This document shows positions 1 to 7,774 of a stretch of 41,946 nt of DNA, one piece after another; the first letter of the stretch is position 1; each line of letters starts with the position of its first letter. The notes beneath the pieces are model-generated. The model was not told where the DNA came from. It was given only the letters and a program-made list of their open reading frames with translations, and made no database searches. The position numbers and the translations under genes are program-made. This stretch comes from Rothia koreensis (GTDB taxonomy: Bacteria; Actinomycetota; Actinomycetes; Actinomycetales; Micrococcaceae). Location: contig NZ_NOIQ01000020.1 of assembly GCF_004136575.1 (NCBI RefSeq), forward strand, positions 1-41,946. The letters are read 5' to 3'.

Positions 1-74
1 ACCCCGACCCCCCCCTCACCCTCACCCACGGCGCCGTGTATGACGTCGGGGCAGGAGCGCGGGCCGGTACGGAA

Positions 75-80
75 TAGTAT
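75..80 (+). promoter_or_regulatory. -10 box for the first thioesterase gene
   Basis: TAGTAT fits the actinobacterial TANNNT -10 pattern and would start transcription near 87, about 27 bases before the ATG at 114. The SD sequence AGGAAGGA follows. No convincing -35 is visible. The left edge of the window (1-74) holds no recognisable gene. Confidence 0.45.
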
Positions 81-113
81 CGGTGAGACATCTATCAGGA
101 AGGACAACCGTTC

Positions 114-563
114 ATGACCGAATATCCCGCGTATGCAGAACCCCTCGAAATCCGCTGGTCAGACCAGGACCTCATGGGTCACGTCAACAATGCCCGCGTG
201 CTGACCCTGGTTGAGGAGGCGCGCATCATGTGGTTGCAGTCCATCGACAACTGGAGCCGCGAGGTCAACCCGACCGTCGTCGTCCGAACGGAGATCAACT
301 ACCGCTCTCCAGTGCACTACGGGCCAGAGCTTGTGGTTGAGCTCGGCGTGGGCCACGTCGGAAGTACGTCCTACACGATCACGTTCCGTGGCATCCAGGA
401 CGACGCCGTTGTCTTCGACGGGCTGAACGTTCTGGTGGGCGTCGATCCCGAAAATCTCCGCCCGCGCAAGCTCCACGACCAGGAACGTGACCTCCTGGGC
501 CGCTATGGAACCTTTGACCCTGAACGCCCGACCGACCTGTCCGCCGAACCCGTGACCCACTGA
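114..563 (+). CDS. acyl-CoA thioesterase, hotdog fold (4HBT/YbgC-like)
   Basis: A 149-residue single hotdog domain expected to hydrolyse acyl-CoA thioesters in the cytoplasm. The N-terminal signature is clear: W15, D17/D19, then G22-H23-V24-N25-N26 and the helix ending EEAR (34-37), which is the catalytic region of 4HBT enzymes. Length is typical. The ATG at 114 is preceded by AGGAAGGA at good spacing. The next gene on the same strand (684) is an acyl-CoA ligase, so the pair may balance fatty acyl-CoA formation and release, but a separate promoter lies between them. A second protein of the same kind is encoded at 28276-28728 and shares the pattern RW-x-D-x-D...H-[VI]-N-N. Substrate chain length cannot be told from sequence. 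Confidence 0.85.
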   Translation: MTEYPAYAEPLEIRWSDQDLMGHVNNARVLTLVEEARIMWLQSIDNWSREVNPTVVVRTEINYRSPVHYGPELVVELGVGHVGSTSYTITFRGIQDDAVVFDGLNVLVGVDPENLRPRKLHDQERDLLGRYGTFDPERPTDLSAEPVTH

Positions 564-581
564 CTTGCGACGTGGTGGACA

Positions 582-598
582 TGTCGGGGTACCCGACA
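582..598. promoter_or_regulatory. inverted repeat, candidate operator of the acyl-CoA ligase gene
   Basis: TGTCGGG-GTA-CCCGACA is a perfect 7-bp inverted repeat with a 3-base centre. It ends three bases before the predicted -35 box (602). No T-run follows, so an operator is more likely than a terminator. A fatty-acid-sensing TetR-type repressor would suit the context, but this is inference. Confidence 0.5.
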
Positions 599-601
599 AA
601 A

Positions 602-630
602 TTGTGTCCTGAATCACTAGGGCGTAGGGT
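602..630 (+). promoter_or_regulatory. promoter of the acyl-CoA ligase gene
   Basis: TTGTGT (602-607) and TAGGGT (625-630) are separated by 17 bases. Predicted start near 637, giving a leader of about 47 bases before the ATG at 684. Confidence 0.6.
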
Positions 631-683
631 TTTTCTACAAAATCCAGCGGCAATACCGCCCACCCGATCATGACGAGGACCCC

Positions 684-2327
684 ATGCTCGAAGGACTCCG
701 TGCCACCACCGGTGACGACTACCCCCTGAACATGACTTCGCTCTTGCGGCACGCCGCAACGACCTTTCCCGACAACGAGATCGTGTACCGCGATCTCAAC
801 GGTTCGTGGAACCGGACGAACTATCGCGAAGAATTCGCCCGGGTCAGCAAGATGGCGGGCGCGCTCTCGCGCCTGGGAGTGGGCGCCGGAGACATGGTCG
901 GGGTTCTCGACTGGAACTCCCGACGCCATCTGGAGCTCTACTTCGCCGTTCCCGGGCTCGCGGCCACGATGTTGCAGCTCAATCTGAGGTTGGCCTCGGA
1001 GGATCTCGGGTACGTCATCGAGCATTCGCAGGCGTCGTGGGTCTGCGTCGACGAGTCGTTGCTTCCCGTGGCCGAAGCCCACCGTGATGCCCCGGGGGTC
1101 AAGGGGTGGATCGTCCTTTCCGACAAGCCGTCGGATCAAATCGAGACGACTCTGCCGAACGTCGTCTTCCTCGAGGAGCTCATGAAGGACGAGCCGGAGG
1201 AGTACCCGTTCGAATGGGTCGAGGAGAAGACCGCGGCCTACGCCGGGTACACCACCGGAACCACGGGCCGACCCAAGGGAATTCTCTATTCCCACCGGGC
1301 CATGTACCTGCATTCAATGACGGTCATCTCTTCGGAGAAGCTGAATTACAACGAGACCGTCATGCTCGTGACCCCGATGTTCCACGTGATGTGCTGGGGC
1401 TTCCCCCAGGCCGCGGTCGGCGCGGCGGCCAGAATCATCCTTCCCGGGCGCTGGCAGGCGCAGGACATCGGTGTGCTCGCCGAGGCCCTTGCTGAGGAGC
1501 ACGTGACCCTCGCCAATGGCGCACCGTCGATTCTCACTCCGATGCTCGAGTACTACCGGTCGTTGCCGACCCCGCCGGATCTCACGGGCCTCCGCATCGT
1601 CTGTGGGGCCAGCGAGCCTCCGCTGTCGCTCATGCAGGGTTTCAAGGAGCTCACGGGAGGCGAGATCATCCACGCGTACGGCGCCTCGGAGACGTCGCCA
1701 ATGGCCACGACCAATGGCGACTTCCCGCACACTCTCCCCGAGATGTCGGAGGAGGAAGCCTGGGATCTGAAGAGGTACCAGGGCCTCCCGATGCTCGGCG
1801 TCGACATCAAAGTCGCCGACTTGGACGGGAACCCCCAACCCCACGACGGCGAGTCGGCCGGCGAGCTGCTCATTCGCGGCCCGTGGGTGGCGACGTCGTA
1901 CTACAACAGGCCCGACTCCGCCGACAGTTTCGAGGACGGGTGGTGGCGCTCTGGCGATGCCGGGGTCATCTGCGAAAACGGCTATCTCAAGTTGACGGAC
2001 CGTCTCAAGGACGTCATCAAGTCGGGTGGCGAGTGGATCTCGTCGATCGACATGGAGAACGCGATCCTCGACAACCCCAGAGTCGCGGAGGCCGCCGTCA
2101 TCGGCGTTCCCGATCCGAAGTGGGAGGAACGACCGGTCGCCTACGTGGTGCCGAAGGAGGGGCAGGAGGTGACCGAGGACAGCGTGTTGGACTTGCTGGC
2201 CCAAAGGTTCGCCAAATGGCAATTGCCGGAGAAGATCATCGTCTCGGCCGAGCTTCCCCGCACCTCCGTGGGCAAGTTGAACAAGCGCCAGATGCGCGAG
2301 GATTACACCTCCGAGCAGTCGAACTGA
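684..2327 (+). CDS. acyl-CoA ligase (AMP-forming, AlkK-like medium/long chain)
   Basis: A 547-residue ANL-superfamily enzyme that activates a carboxylic acid with ATP to the acyl-AMP and then to the CoA thioester. Visible motifs in order: the phosphate loop TGTTGRPKG (191-199), YGASETSP (332-339, adenine/acyl contact), SGD (423-425), the hinge DRLKD (439-443), and the C-terminal TSVGK with catalytic lysine K531. N-terminal wording ([10 protein letters not shown]) is typical of AlkK-type medium-chain ligases. Full length; ATG with GAGG seven bases upstream. It has its own promoter and a possible operator at 582-598, and follows a thioesterase gene. Fatty acid activation is the best call; exact substrate is unknown. 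Confidence 0.9.
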   Translation: MLEGLRATTGDDYPLNMTSLLRHAATTFPDNEIVYRDLNGSWNRTNYREEFARVSKMAGALSRLGVGAGDMVGVLDWNSRRHLELYFAVPGLAATMLQLNLRLASEDLGYVIEHSQASWVCVDESLLPVAEAHRDAPGVKGWIVLSDKPSDQIETTLPNVVFLEELMKDEPEEYPFEWVEEKTAAYAGYTTGTTGRPKGILYSHRAMYLHSMTVISSEKLNYNETVMLVTPMFHVMCWGFPQAAVGAAARIILPGRWQAQDIGVLAEALAEEHVTLANGAPSILTPMLEYYRSLPTPPDLTGLRIVCGASEPPLSLMQGFKELTGGEIIHAYGASETSPMATTNGDFPHTLPEMSEEEAWDLKRYQGLPMLGVDIKVADLDGNPQPHDGESAGELLIRGPWVATSYYNRPDSADSFEDGWWRSGDAGVICENGYLKLTDRLKDVIKSGGEWISSIDMENAILDNPRVAEAAVIGVPDPKWEERPVAYVVPKEGQEVTEDSVLDLLAQRFAKWQLPEKIIVSAELPRTSVGKLNKRQMREDYTSEQSN

Positions 2328-2393
2328 GAGTTTTCCCTCCGGTTTCTGAGGTTCTTGGAGACCTCTGCACAGACGAATCTCAGCCTCGATCCC

Positions 2394-2399
2394 TAGAGT
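2394..2399 (+). promoter_or_regulatory. -10 box of small RNA copy A
   Basis: TAGAGT, embedded in TCCCTAGAGT, lies exactly six bases before the 26-nt conserved block. The second copy at 4957-4962 (TATATT in TCCCTATATT) has the same spacing. No -35 consensus is seen at either place. Confidence 0.5.
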
Positions 2400-2405
2400 C
2401 GTAAC

Positions 2406-2469
2406 TACCTCATAGGTGCGAGTGATTGACGGAAAGCGGCCCCCGGATTCTTCCGGGGGCCGCTTTTCA
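2406..2469 (+). ncRNA. candidate small RNA, copy A (unnamed family)
   Basis: The predicted transcript starts at 2406, seven bases after TAGAGT. It contains a block (2406-2431) identical at all 26 positions to 4969-4994, with a 4-bp hairpin ACCT-CAT-AGGT and an unpaired GCGAGTGATTGACG. Then comes a 15-bp terminator stem (2433-2447 with 2452-2466) and a T-tract ending TTTTCATG. Against copy B the stem shows two compensatory changes (G2436-C2463 versus A-T; A2447-T2452 versus T-A). It lies between converging genes, so it also serves as a two-way terminator. The start of the RNA resembles an anti-Shine-Dalgarno (ACCTC). I do not recognise a named family. Confidence 0.55.
2433..2467. terminator. 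bidirectional intrinsic terminator
   Basis: Stem of 15 bp with a 4-base loop, flanked by A-rich and T-rich ends, between the converging acyl-CoA ligase and BrnQ genes. It is the 3' half of small RNA copy A. Confidence 0.85.
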
Positions 2470-2488
2470 TGCTCAGGCGCGCTTCGTG

Positions 2489-3895
2489 TCAGCCGTTCGG
2501 GATGGCCCCGGTACGGTTCTCGGCGTCGGCCACCGACTCCCCGCCCAGGGGAACGCCCTTCCGGGCGCCGCCCGCCAGGTCGATCACGAGTCCGACGACG
2601 GCCGCCACGAGAGTCGGCAGGAACCAGCCGAGGTCCTGCGCATGGCCAGGCGACCACCCGATCAGCGGAGAAATGACACCTGTGGCCACGTTGAGGGATT
2701 CCAGGGTCATCAGAGCGGCCCAGATGCTGGCCACGATCAGCGCACACACGAATGTCCACTGCAGCCGACGCCGGACCAGCGGTTCCAGCAGGGTCAGCAG
2801 GATCAGGGTGATGGCCGGCGGGTACAGGAACCCGACGATCGGGGCGGCGATGGCCAGCACCGTTTCGAGTCCCGTCGTGGAGACGGCGAAGGAGATCAGG
2901 CAGAAAATCACCAACCACGCCCGGTAGGAAACCCGGGGCACCAACTTGTTGAAGAACTCGGAGGTCGCGCCCAAGAGGCCCACCGCCGTGGACAGGCAGG
3001 CAAGCACGACGATCAGGCCGAAAACGATGCCTCCGGGGATGCCCATGGTCTGCTGAGCGGCCGCGGCCAGCAGTGCGGCGCCGTCGGAGTATTCCGAGCC
3101 CTTGGGGATGATGTTTCCGACGTAACCGAGACCCAGGTAGATCACTGCCAGGCAGATGCCGGCGACGACGGCCGACAGACCGACGCCGCGCACGAGCTTG
3201 GGTCCGGCGGGCAGACCCTTGTACTTCAGGGCAGAGACCACCAGGATGCCGAAGGCCAGGGCCGCAATCGAGTCCATGGTCAGGTAACCATTGACGAAAC
3301 CTGTCGAGGCGGGATGACCGGCGTAGTCGTCCACGGCCTGCCCCGGGCGATGGTCGATCGTGAAGATGCCGAGGAGGATCAGGAGCACCAGCAGGACCAA
3401 AAGGACCGGGGTGAGGTACTTCCCCAGTTTGTCGGCCAGTCCGTTGGGGTTGAGCGACATGAGGAAGGCGACGATGAAGAAGCCTGCCGAGAAGGCGGCT
3501 GCCGCCCAGGTGGAATGCCATCCGAGCAATGGAGTGGCGGCCGAGGAGAAGCTCACGGTGGCGGTTCGGGGCAACGCGTAGAAGGCGCCGATGGACAAAT
3601 AGGCCAGGATCGGGAAGACGAGCCCGAAGATCCGCCCACCTCGCCGGGCGAGATCCTGGACGTCGTTACCGGTAACGGCCACGGCGATGACGGCCAGCAC
3701 GGGAAGCAGAACGCCCGTGCTGATGAACCCGAGGATCGCGGGCCAGAAGTTTTCGCCCGATTCAACACCCGTGATCGGCGGGATGATCAGATTTCCCGCC
3801 CCGAAAAACATGGAGAACAACATCATCGCCGCGATGGCGATGGAGATCCCGTGCCGGGACGTGTGCGGGGCCTTCTGTGCCATAAACGGCCACAT
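2489..3895 (-). CDS. brnQ: branched-chain amino acid:cation symporter, LIVCS family
   Basis: A 468-residue membrane protein with about 12 hydrophobic segments and the family's N-terminal hallmark LFSMFFGAGNLIIPP (about residues 26-40). BrnQ proteins import leucine, isoleucine and valine with Na+ or H+. Length is normal. The start is uncertain: the first ATG (3895) directly abuts AAAGGA, whereas the ATG four codons on (3883) has that SD 12 bases away; the latter gives the usual short N-terminus. A -10 box and a perfect 16-bp palindrome lie upstream (3971-3986), suggesting a dedicated repressor. Its 3' end faces the acyl-CoA ligase gene across a shared terminator. Confidence 0.92.
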   Translation of the reverse strand: MWPFMAQKAPHTSRHGISIAIAAMMLFSMFFGAGNLIIPPITGVESGENFWPAILGFISTGVLLPVLAVIAVAVTGNDVQDLARRGGRIFGLVFPILAYLSIGAFYALPRTATVSFSSAATPLLGWHSTWAAAAFSAGFFIVAFLMSLNPNGLADKLGKYLTPVLLVLLVLLILLGIFTIDHRPGQAVDDYAGHPASTGFVNGYLTMDSIAALAFGILVVSALKYKGLPAGPKLVRGVGLSAVVAGICLAVIYLGLGYVGNIIPKGSEYSDGAALLAAAAQQTMGIPGGIVFGLIVVLACLSTAVGLLGATSEFFNKLVPRVSYRAWLVIFCLISFAVSTTGLETVLAIAAPIVGFLYPPAITLILLTLLEPLVRRRLQWTFVCALIVASIWAALMTLESLNVATGVISPLIGWSPGHAQDLGWFLPTLVAAVVGLVIDLAGGARKGVPLGGESVADAENRTGAIPNG

Positions 3896-3970
3896 TCCTT
3901 TGCGCGATTGATGTTTTCAAGGGGGAGTCCACGAACAGCAGCGTCTCTTCAGATGCCAGAGTACTCTAGC

Positions 3971-3986
3971 GTGGACCCGGGTCCAC
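3971..3986. promoter_or_regulatory. 16-bp perfect palindrome, candidate brnQ operator
   Basis: GTGGACCCGGGTCCAC is a perfect palindrome. On the minus strand it is followed directly by TAGAGT/TACTCT (about 3957-3967), a TANNNT -10 for brnQ, so a bound regulator would occupy the -35 region. The plus-strand gene at 4120 is 133 bases away and could share it. Confidence 0.5.
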
Positions 3987-4119
3987 GAGAATACCCCTGT
4001 CGGAGGCCGGATCGTGACCGTGTACCGCCTTTCGAGACAGCCATGCGACGCCTCGTGCCGTCAGGTCTGCCCCGGACTAGGGTGGCTGGTGAGTCGAAAC
4101 GTCAGGGGAGGTTGCAGTC

Positions 4120-4878
4120 ATGACGCGTCTGGCAGTGGCAGGGGCGACCGGTGCCATGGGAGAGCTCATCGTGCAGGCGGCCGAGGAGGACGGTTTCACC
4201 GTGGTTCCTCTCAGCCGGTCCCAGGGCGTTGACCTGTTGTCGGCCGAGGGCCTGGACGCCAAGCTCGAGGGAGTCTCGGCGGTGCTCGACGCGTCCCAAG
4301 TCGTCAGCCCCGTCGCGGAGGATCCGGTGACCCCGATTCTGAAGGGGGCGGAAAACCTGGTCGCGGCGAGCCGTTCCGCCGGTGTGAGTCGCCTGGTCAT
4401 GCTTTCGATCAACGGTGTCCAGGACGAAGGCCTCAGACAGTTCCCGTTCTACGATGCTCGTCGTCGACAGGAAGAGATCGTGGCCGATTCCCGGCTCGCG
4501 CACACTATTGTTCGCAGTTCCCAGTGGTTCGAATTCGCCCTCAATCCGGCTGCGGTCGTCGAGGAGGACGACGTCGTGCGGGCGCAGAACTGGCAGATCC
4601 AGCCGGCTGCCGCGCTGAGCGTGGCTCGGTACGTGGTGCGGGCGGCGGCGGGCGACCATGGCGACGGCGTCGTCACGGTCTGTGGGCCGGAGCGAATGCG
4701 GCTTCCCGAACTGACCGAGGCGGTTTTGCGTCACCGGGGCGATGAACGACCCGTGACCATCGAGGCAGCACCTTTGCCCGGCATGGACAATGGGAGCCTC
4801 CTTGCCCCGGCCGACGCAGACCTTGTGGGACCAGGCCTCGAGGAATGGCTCCGCGACCAAGGCCAAAGGGCCCGATAG
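4120..4878 (+). CDS. NAD(P)-binding Rossmann protein, NmrA/atypical SDR-like
   Basis: A 252-residue protein opening with a beta strand and the dinucleotide-binding loop G8-A-T-G11-A-M-G14. The pattern of hydrophobic strands and a central VSRLVMLSINGV segment fits NAD(P)H-binding atypical short-chain dehydrogenases (NmrA/HSCARG type), which act as small reductases or redox sensors. A clear YxxxK catalytic pair is not evident; Y149-area residues (PFYDARRRQEE) occupy its usual place. GGGAGG precedes the ATG. It stands alone, divergent from brnQ and convergent with the DUF853 gene. Substrate unknown. Confidence 0.75.
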   Translation: MTRLAVAGATGAMGELIVQAAEEDGFTVVPLSRSQGVDLLSAEGLDAKLEGVSAVLDASQVVSPVAEDPVTPILKGAENLVAASRSAGVSRLVMLSINGVQDEGLRQFPFYDARRRQEEIVADSRLAHTIVRSSQWFEFALNPAAVVEEDDVVRAQNWQIQPAAALSVARYVVRAAAGDHGDGVVTVCGPERMRLPELTEAVLRHRGDERPVTIEAAPLPGMDNGSLLAPADADLVGPGLEEWLRDQGQRAR

Positions 4879-4956
4879 CTCCCGTTGTGAGGGGTTTGTG
4901 AGACGATTGCCGACCTTTGGGAAGGCTCTCTGAAGCCCACGTTCAGGTCTGCTCCC

Positions 4957-4962
4957 TATATT
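4957..4962 (+). promoter_or_regulatory. -10 box of small RNA copy B
   Basis: TATATT within TCCCTATATT, six bases before the conserved 26-nt block, exactly as in copy A. Confidence 0.5.
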
Positions 4963-4968
4963 GGTGAG

Positions 4969-5032
4969 TACCTCATAGGTGCGAGTGATTGACGAGAAAC
5001 GGCCCCCGGTTCGACGACCGGGGGCCGTTTTT
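4969..5032 (+). ncRNA. candidate small RNA, copy B (unnamed family)
   Basis: Same architecture and length as copy A: a 26-nt identical block (4969-4994), then a 14-bp terminator stem (4997-5010 with 5017-5030) and T-tract, again ending TTTTCATG. The loop sequence and flanks differ from copy A while the stem is preserved by compensatory changes, so selection on RNA structure is likely. It lies between the converging NAD(P)-binding and DUF853 genes. A short reading frame from the internal GTG keeps the same first five codons and a similar sixth to tenth (MRVID-x-KRPP), but perfect base identity points to RNA rather than protein. Confidence 0.55.
4997..5030. terminator. bidirectional intrinsic terminator
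   Basis: A 14-bp GC-rich stem with a 6-base loop and flanking A/T tracts, ending two converging genes; 3' half of small RNA copy B. Confidence 0.85.
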
Positions 5033-5075
5033 CATGAGCGGGCCCCTGGTTGGGGCCAGAACGGATGCCCGGAGG

Positions 5076-6671
5076 TCAGCCGAAGAACCCTCCTCCGCGG
5101 CGCCTGCCGCCCCGGCGCGAGGTGCCGAACAAGCCTCGGACCAGTTCCCTGCCGACCTGCGATGCGACATTCGTCCCGACGCGCATCATGGCGTCATTGC
5201 GCTTGCGCCGGTCCTTGTCCTCGTTCTTGTCTTTCCCGGCCTCTGCCTTGGCCTTGCCCTCTGATTCTCTGTCTTTCGTGTCCTGGGGCTTCGCTGATTC
5301 CTCCGAAGCCTGCTTCTCCTTCTGTTCTTCCTGCTCGTTGAGCTTTTCGAAGGCCGAATAGGAATCGACGGTCTCGGCATACTTCGGAGCGAGTTCGCTG
5401 TTGTCCGTGATGCTCTGGACCGTTTCCGGGGCCGCGGGCGCCATGCGCGACTGCGGCGCGTACATCCGGGTCCAGGCGACCGGCGATGGAGCTCCCGTGT
5501 CGGTCATGACCGTGACCACGGCCTCCCCGATTCCCGCGGAGGTCAGCAACGACTCGAGATCGTAGTCCGACTTGGGAAAGGTCGAGACCGTGGCCTTGAG
5601 GGCCTTGGCGTCTTCCGGGGTGAAAGCACGCAGAGCATGCTGGACCCTGTTGGCGAGCTGGCCGAGAACATCTCCCGGGACGTCCTTGGGAGTCTGGGTG
5701 ATGAAGAAGATTCCCACACCCTTGGAGCGGATCAGGCGAACGGTCTGAGTAATGGACTCGAGGAACGCTTTGGAGGCACCGTTGAACAGCAGGTGTGCCT
5801 CGTCGAGGAAGAACACGAGCTTTGGCTTGTCGACGTCGCCGACTTCCGGAAGCTCTTCGAAGAGGTCCGCCAGGAGCCACATGAGGAACGTTGAAAAAAG
5901 CTGGGGCTTGGACTGCAACTCGGAGAGTTCCAGCGCAGAAATGACGCCGCGCCCGTCCTCGGCCGTGCGCAGCAGTTCCTCCGTCTCGAACTGCGGTTCG
6001 CCGAAGAACTTGTCCATCCCATCGGCTTCCAGACCGACGATCTTCCGGAGGATGACCCCGGCCGTGGCCTTCGAAAGACCACCCAGGTCCGCGAGAGCTT
6101 CTTTGCCCTCGTCAGACGTGAGGAATTGGATCACGGCCCGGAGGTCGGCGAGGTTGTACAGCTCGAGCTCGTGCTGGTCGGCGTAGTGGAAGACGAGTTG
6201 CAGGCTCGATTCCTGGGTCTCATTGAGATCCATCACCCGGGACAGCAGGATCGGGCCGAAGGAGTGGATGGTCGCCCGAATCGGGACGCCCGTCCCCTCG
6301 CCCCCGAGGGAGTAGAACTCGGTCGGGAAAGACGTTGCTTCCCATTTCTGTCCGATGGCCGCATTCCGGGCCTCCAGCTTCTCGCCGCTCTCGCCCTTCT
6401 CGGCCAGGCCGGACAGATCGCCCTTGACGTCCGCCAGGAAAACCGGGACGCCGTTCGAGGAGAGTTGCTCGGCCATGGATTGGAGGGTCTTGGTCTTGCC
6501 CGTACCAGTGGCACCGGCGACGAGACCGTGCCGATTCATCATCGACAGGGGAAGACTGACCGGGACGTCAGGCTGGGGCTCACCCTCGCTCATGGCGACG
6601 CCGAGGTCCACCGTTTCCCCCGAGAATTTGTATCCGTCCGCAATTTTCTTGAGCTGTTCGTCAGTAGCCAT
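5076..6671 (-). CDS. HerA-like P-loop ATPase, DUF853 family
   Basis: A 531-residue ATPase with a Walker A GATGTGKT (53-60), Walker B LVFFLDEAH (285-293) and a following FFITQTPKDVPGDVL stretch typical of the HerA/FtsK-related DUF853 group. These are often annotated as putative helicases; the cellular task is unsettled. The C-terminus carries a charged linker rich in E, K and D (about residues 440-495) and ends in a glycine/arginine tail (RRGGRRRGGGFFG) that could bind nucleic acid. The ATG at 6671 opens the canonical N-terminus (ATDEQLKKIADGY). It is monocistronic and converges on small RNA copy B. Confidence 0.88.
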   Translation of the reverse strand: MATDEQLKKIADGYKFSGETVDLGVAMSEGEPQPDVPVSLPLSMMNRHGLVAGATGTGKTKTLQSMAEQLSSNGVPVFLADVKGDLSGLAEKGESGEKLEARNAAIGQKWEATSFPTEFYSLGGEGTGVPIRATIHSFGPILLSRVMDLNETQESSLQLVFHYADQHELELYNLADLRAVIQFLTSDEGKEALADLGGLSKATAGVILRKIVGLEADGMDKFFGEPQFETEELLRTAEDGRGVISALELSELQSKPQLFSTFLMWLLADLFEELPEVGDVDKPKLVFFLDEAHLLFNGASKAFLESITQTVRLIRSKGVGIFFITQTPKDVPGDVLGQLANRVQHALRAFTPEDAKALKATVSTFPKSDYDLESLLTSAGIGEAVVTVMTDTGAPSPVAWTRMYAPQSRMAPAAPETVQSITDNSELAPKYAETVDSYSAFEKLNEQEEQKEKQASEESAKPQDTKDRESEGKAKAEAGKDKNEDKDRRKRNDAMMRVGTNVASQVGRELVRGLFGTSRRGGRRRGGGFFG

Positions 6672-6874
6672 GTCCTATACGTTACCCATCACAGGCCCTC
6701 CAGGAGGGGCATCGAAAGAAATTGTGGATATCGGATCGAGCTGCACCGGCTCCCTCCCACCCCGCCGTGACCAGTGGCGACGTCACGACCCGAGCCAGTT
6801 AGGCTGTGGGGACGGGCGCTCGTCGCCCCGCACCGACCGCCCGACCGGCAACCGACCGAGTTCAGGAGACAGCC

Positions 6875-7051
6875 GTGAAAAACATGTCCGACGTATTCCT
6901 GGTCTGCCTGTGCGTGCTGGGCATCGCATTCGTCGCGGAGCTCGTCATGATGACCGTGGGCGGCCTCAACCCGTGGATTCTCGTCATCATCGTGGTCCTT
7001 GCCGTACCGGCATCGATCCTGCTGGTCCGGTGGAAGAACCGCAGGGAATGA
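6875..7051 (+). CDS. small two-helix membrane protein of unknown function
   Basis: A 58-residue protein starting at GTG with AGGAGA eight bases upstream. It has two hydrophobic segments (about 5-25 and 31-50) joined by a short MTVGGLNPW loop and ends in a basic tail (RWKNRRE), which places the C-terminus in the cytoplasm. The good ribosome site and clean membrane pattern argue it is real. I do not recognise a family. A longer frame upstream of the GTG has no support. Confidence 0.6.
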   Translation: MKNMSDVFLVCLCVLGIAFVAELVMMTVGGLNPWILVIIVVLAVPASILLVRWKNRRE

Positions 7052-7668
7052 CCCATTCCGCACGCCGTCCGATGCAGATTCCAGGGATCTCGCGCGAATG
7101 ACGACGCCCTCACACCCCAGCGACACGCGAGGTGATTCCGCGTGATCCCGTGTTCCTCCATGTCGAAGCGCTAGTCGCCGAGAAAGCAGGTGCACGCCGG
7201 GAGCAAGGCGGAACGGCGCCAACCCATGTGCGACGCCGTTCCACCTCAGCCTCGGGCCCACGAGTGTCCGTCTCTTCTCTGAGCCGGACGGTGGAATGAG
7301 GAGGGACCGTGACCCGAGGCCTCTCCGGCTCGTGGCCGAAGACCCCTGGGCAACCAGCAATAGGTGTTGTCGACCGGTCGCCGTCGCCCGTTGATTTCAT
7401 CAATGTGCTCACAGGGTATCCGATCCCGCCCACAGCAGACCGCCCCTGAATCACCGCGTCACGCCGCCCTCGGACCCCGCGGAATCGCCCAGCACGGACG
7501 GATCATCGAGGCCGTCGCGGTCGCGGAGGACCGTCGAAGGGATCGTATTCGCCAGTCCACCTGCGCAAACCCTCGGGCCCTCAACATGGCACAACGCGAA
7601 GGGGACGAGTAACCGGCCCCGACGACGTCGCGCTGTCGAAAGCCCGGCTCCCACCGCCCGAGCGACCC
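7052..7668. other. gene-poor stretch
   Basis: About 620 bases without a convincing gene. Short frames on both strands lack ribosome sites, hydrophobic pattern or family likeness. A perfect 9-bp inverted repeat GGAACGGCG/CGCCGTTCC (7210-7218, 7234-7242) without a T-run is the only structure I see. It may be a decayed gene or a long control region of the downstream transporter. Confidence 0.5.
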
Positions 7669-7698
7669 AAGTGTGCAAGATCACTTAAAAAGTGTGCA
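7669..7698. promoter_or_regulatory. paired direct repeats upstream of niaP
   Basis: AAGTGTGCA occurs at 7669-7677 and again at 7690-7698, 21 bases apart (two helical turns on the same face). The second overlaps an inverted repeat CACTT-AAA-AAGTG (7682-7694). TTGACA at 7733-7738 lies downstream, followed by an imperfect -10 near 7753. This suits a regulator site for the transporter gene at 7775. Confidence 0.4.
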
Positions 7699-7774
7699 TC
7701 CACCCGCTCCCGCGAGTCCTCTTAAGGTACTTTTGACAAGAACTATTCCCCCTAGTCCCTACCGAAGGTCCGCC

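Noticed and set aside
7364-7612. 82-codon plus-strand frame before niaP
   Set aside because: No ribosome site, no hydrophobic or domain pattern, and no bias typical of neighbouring genes.
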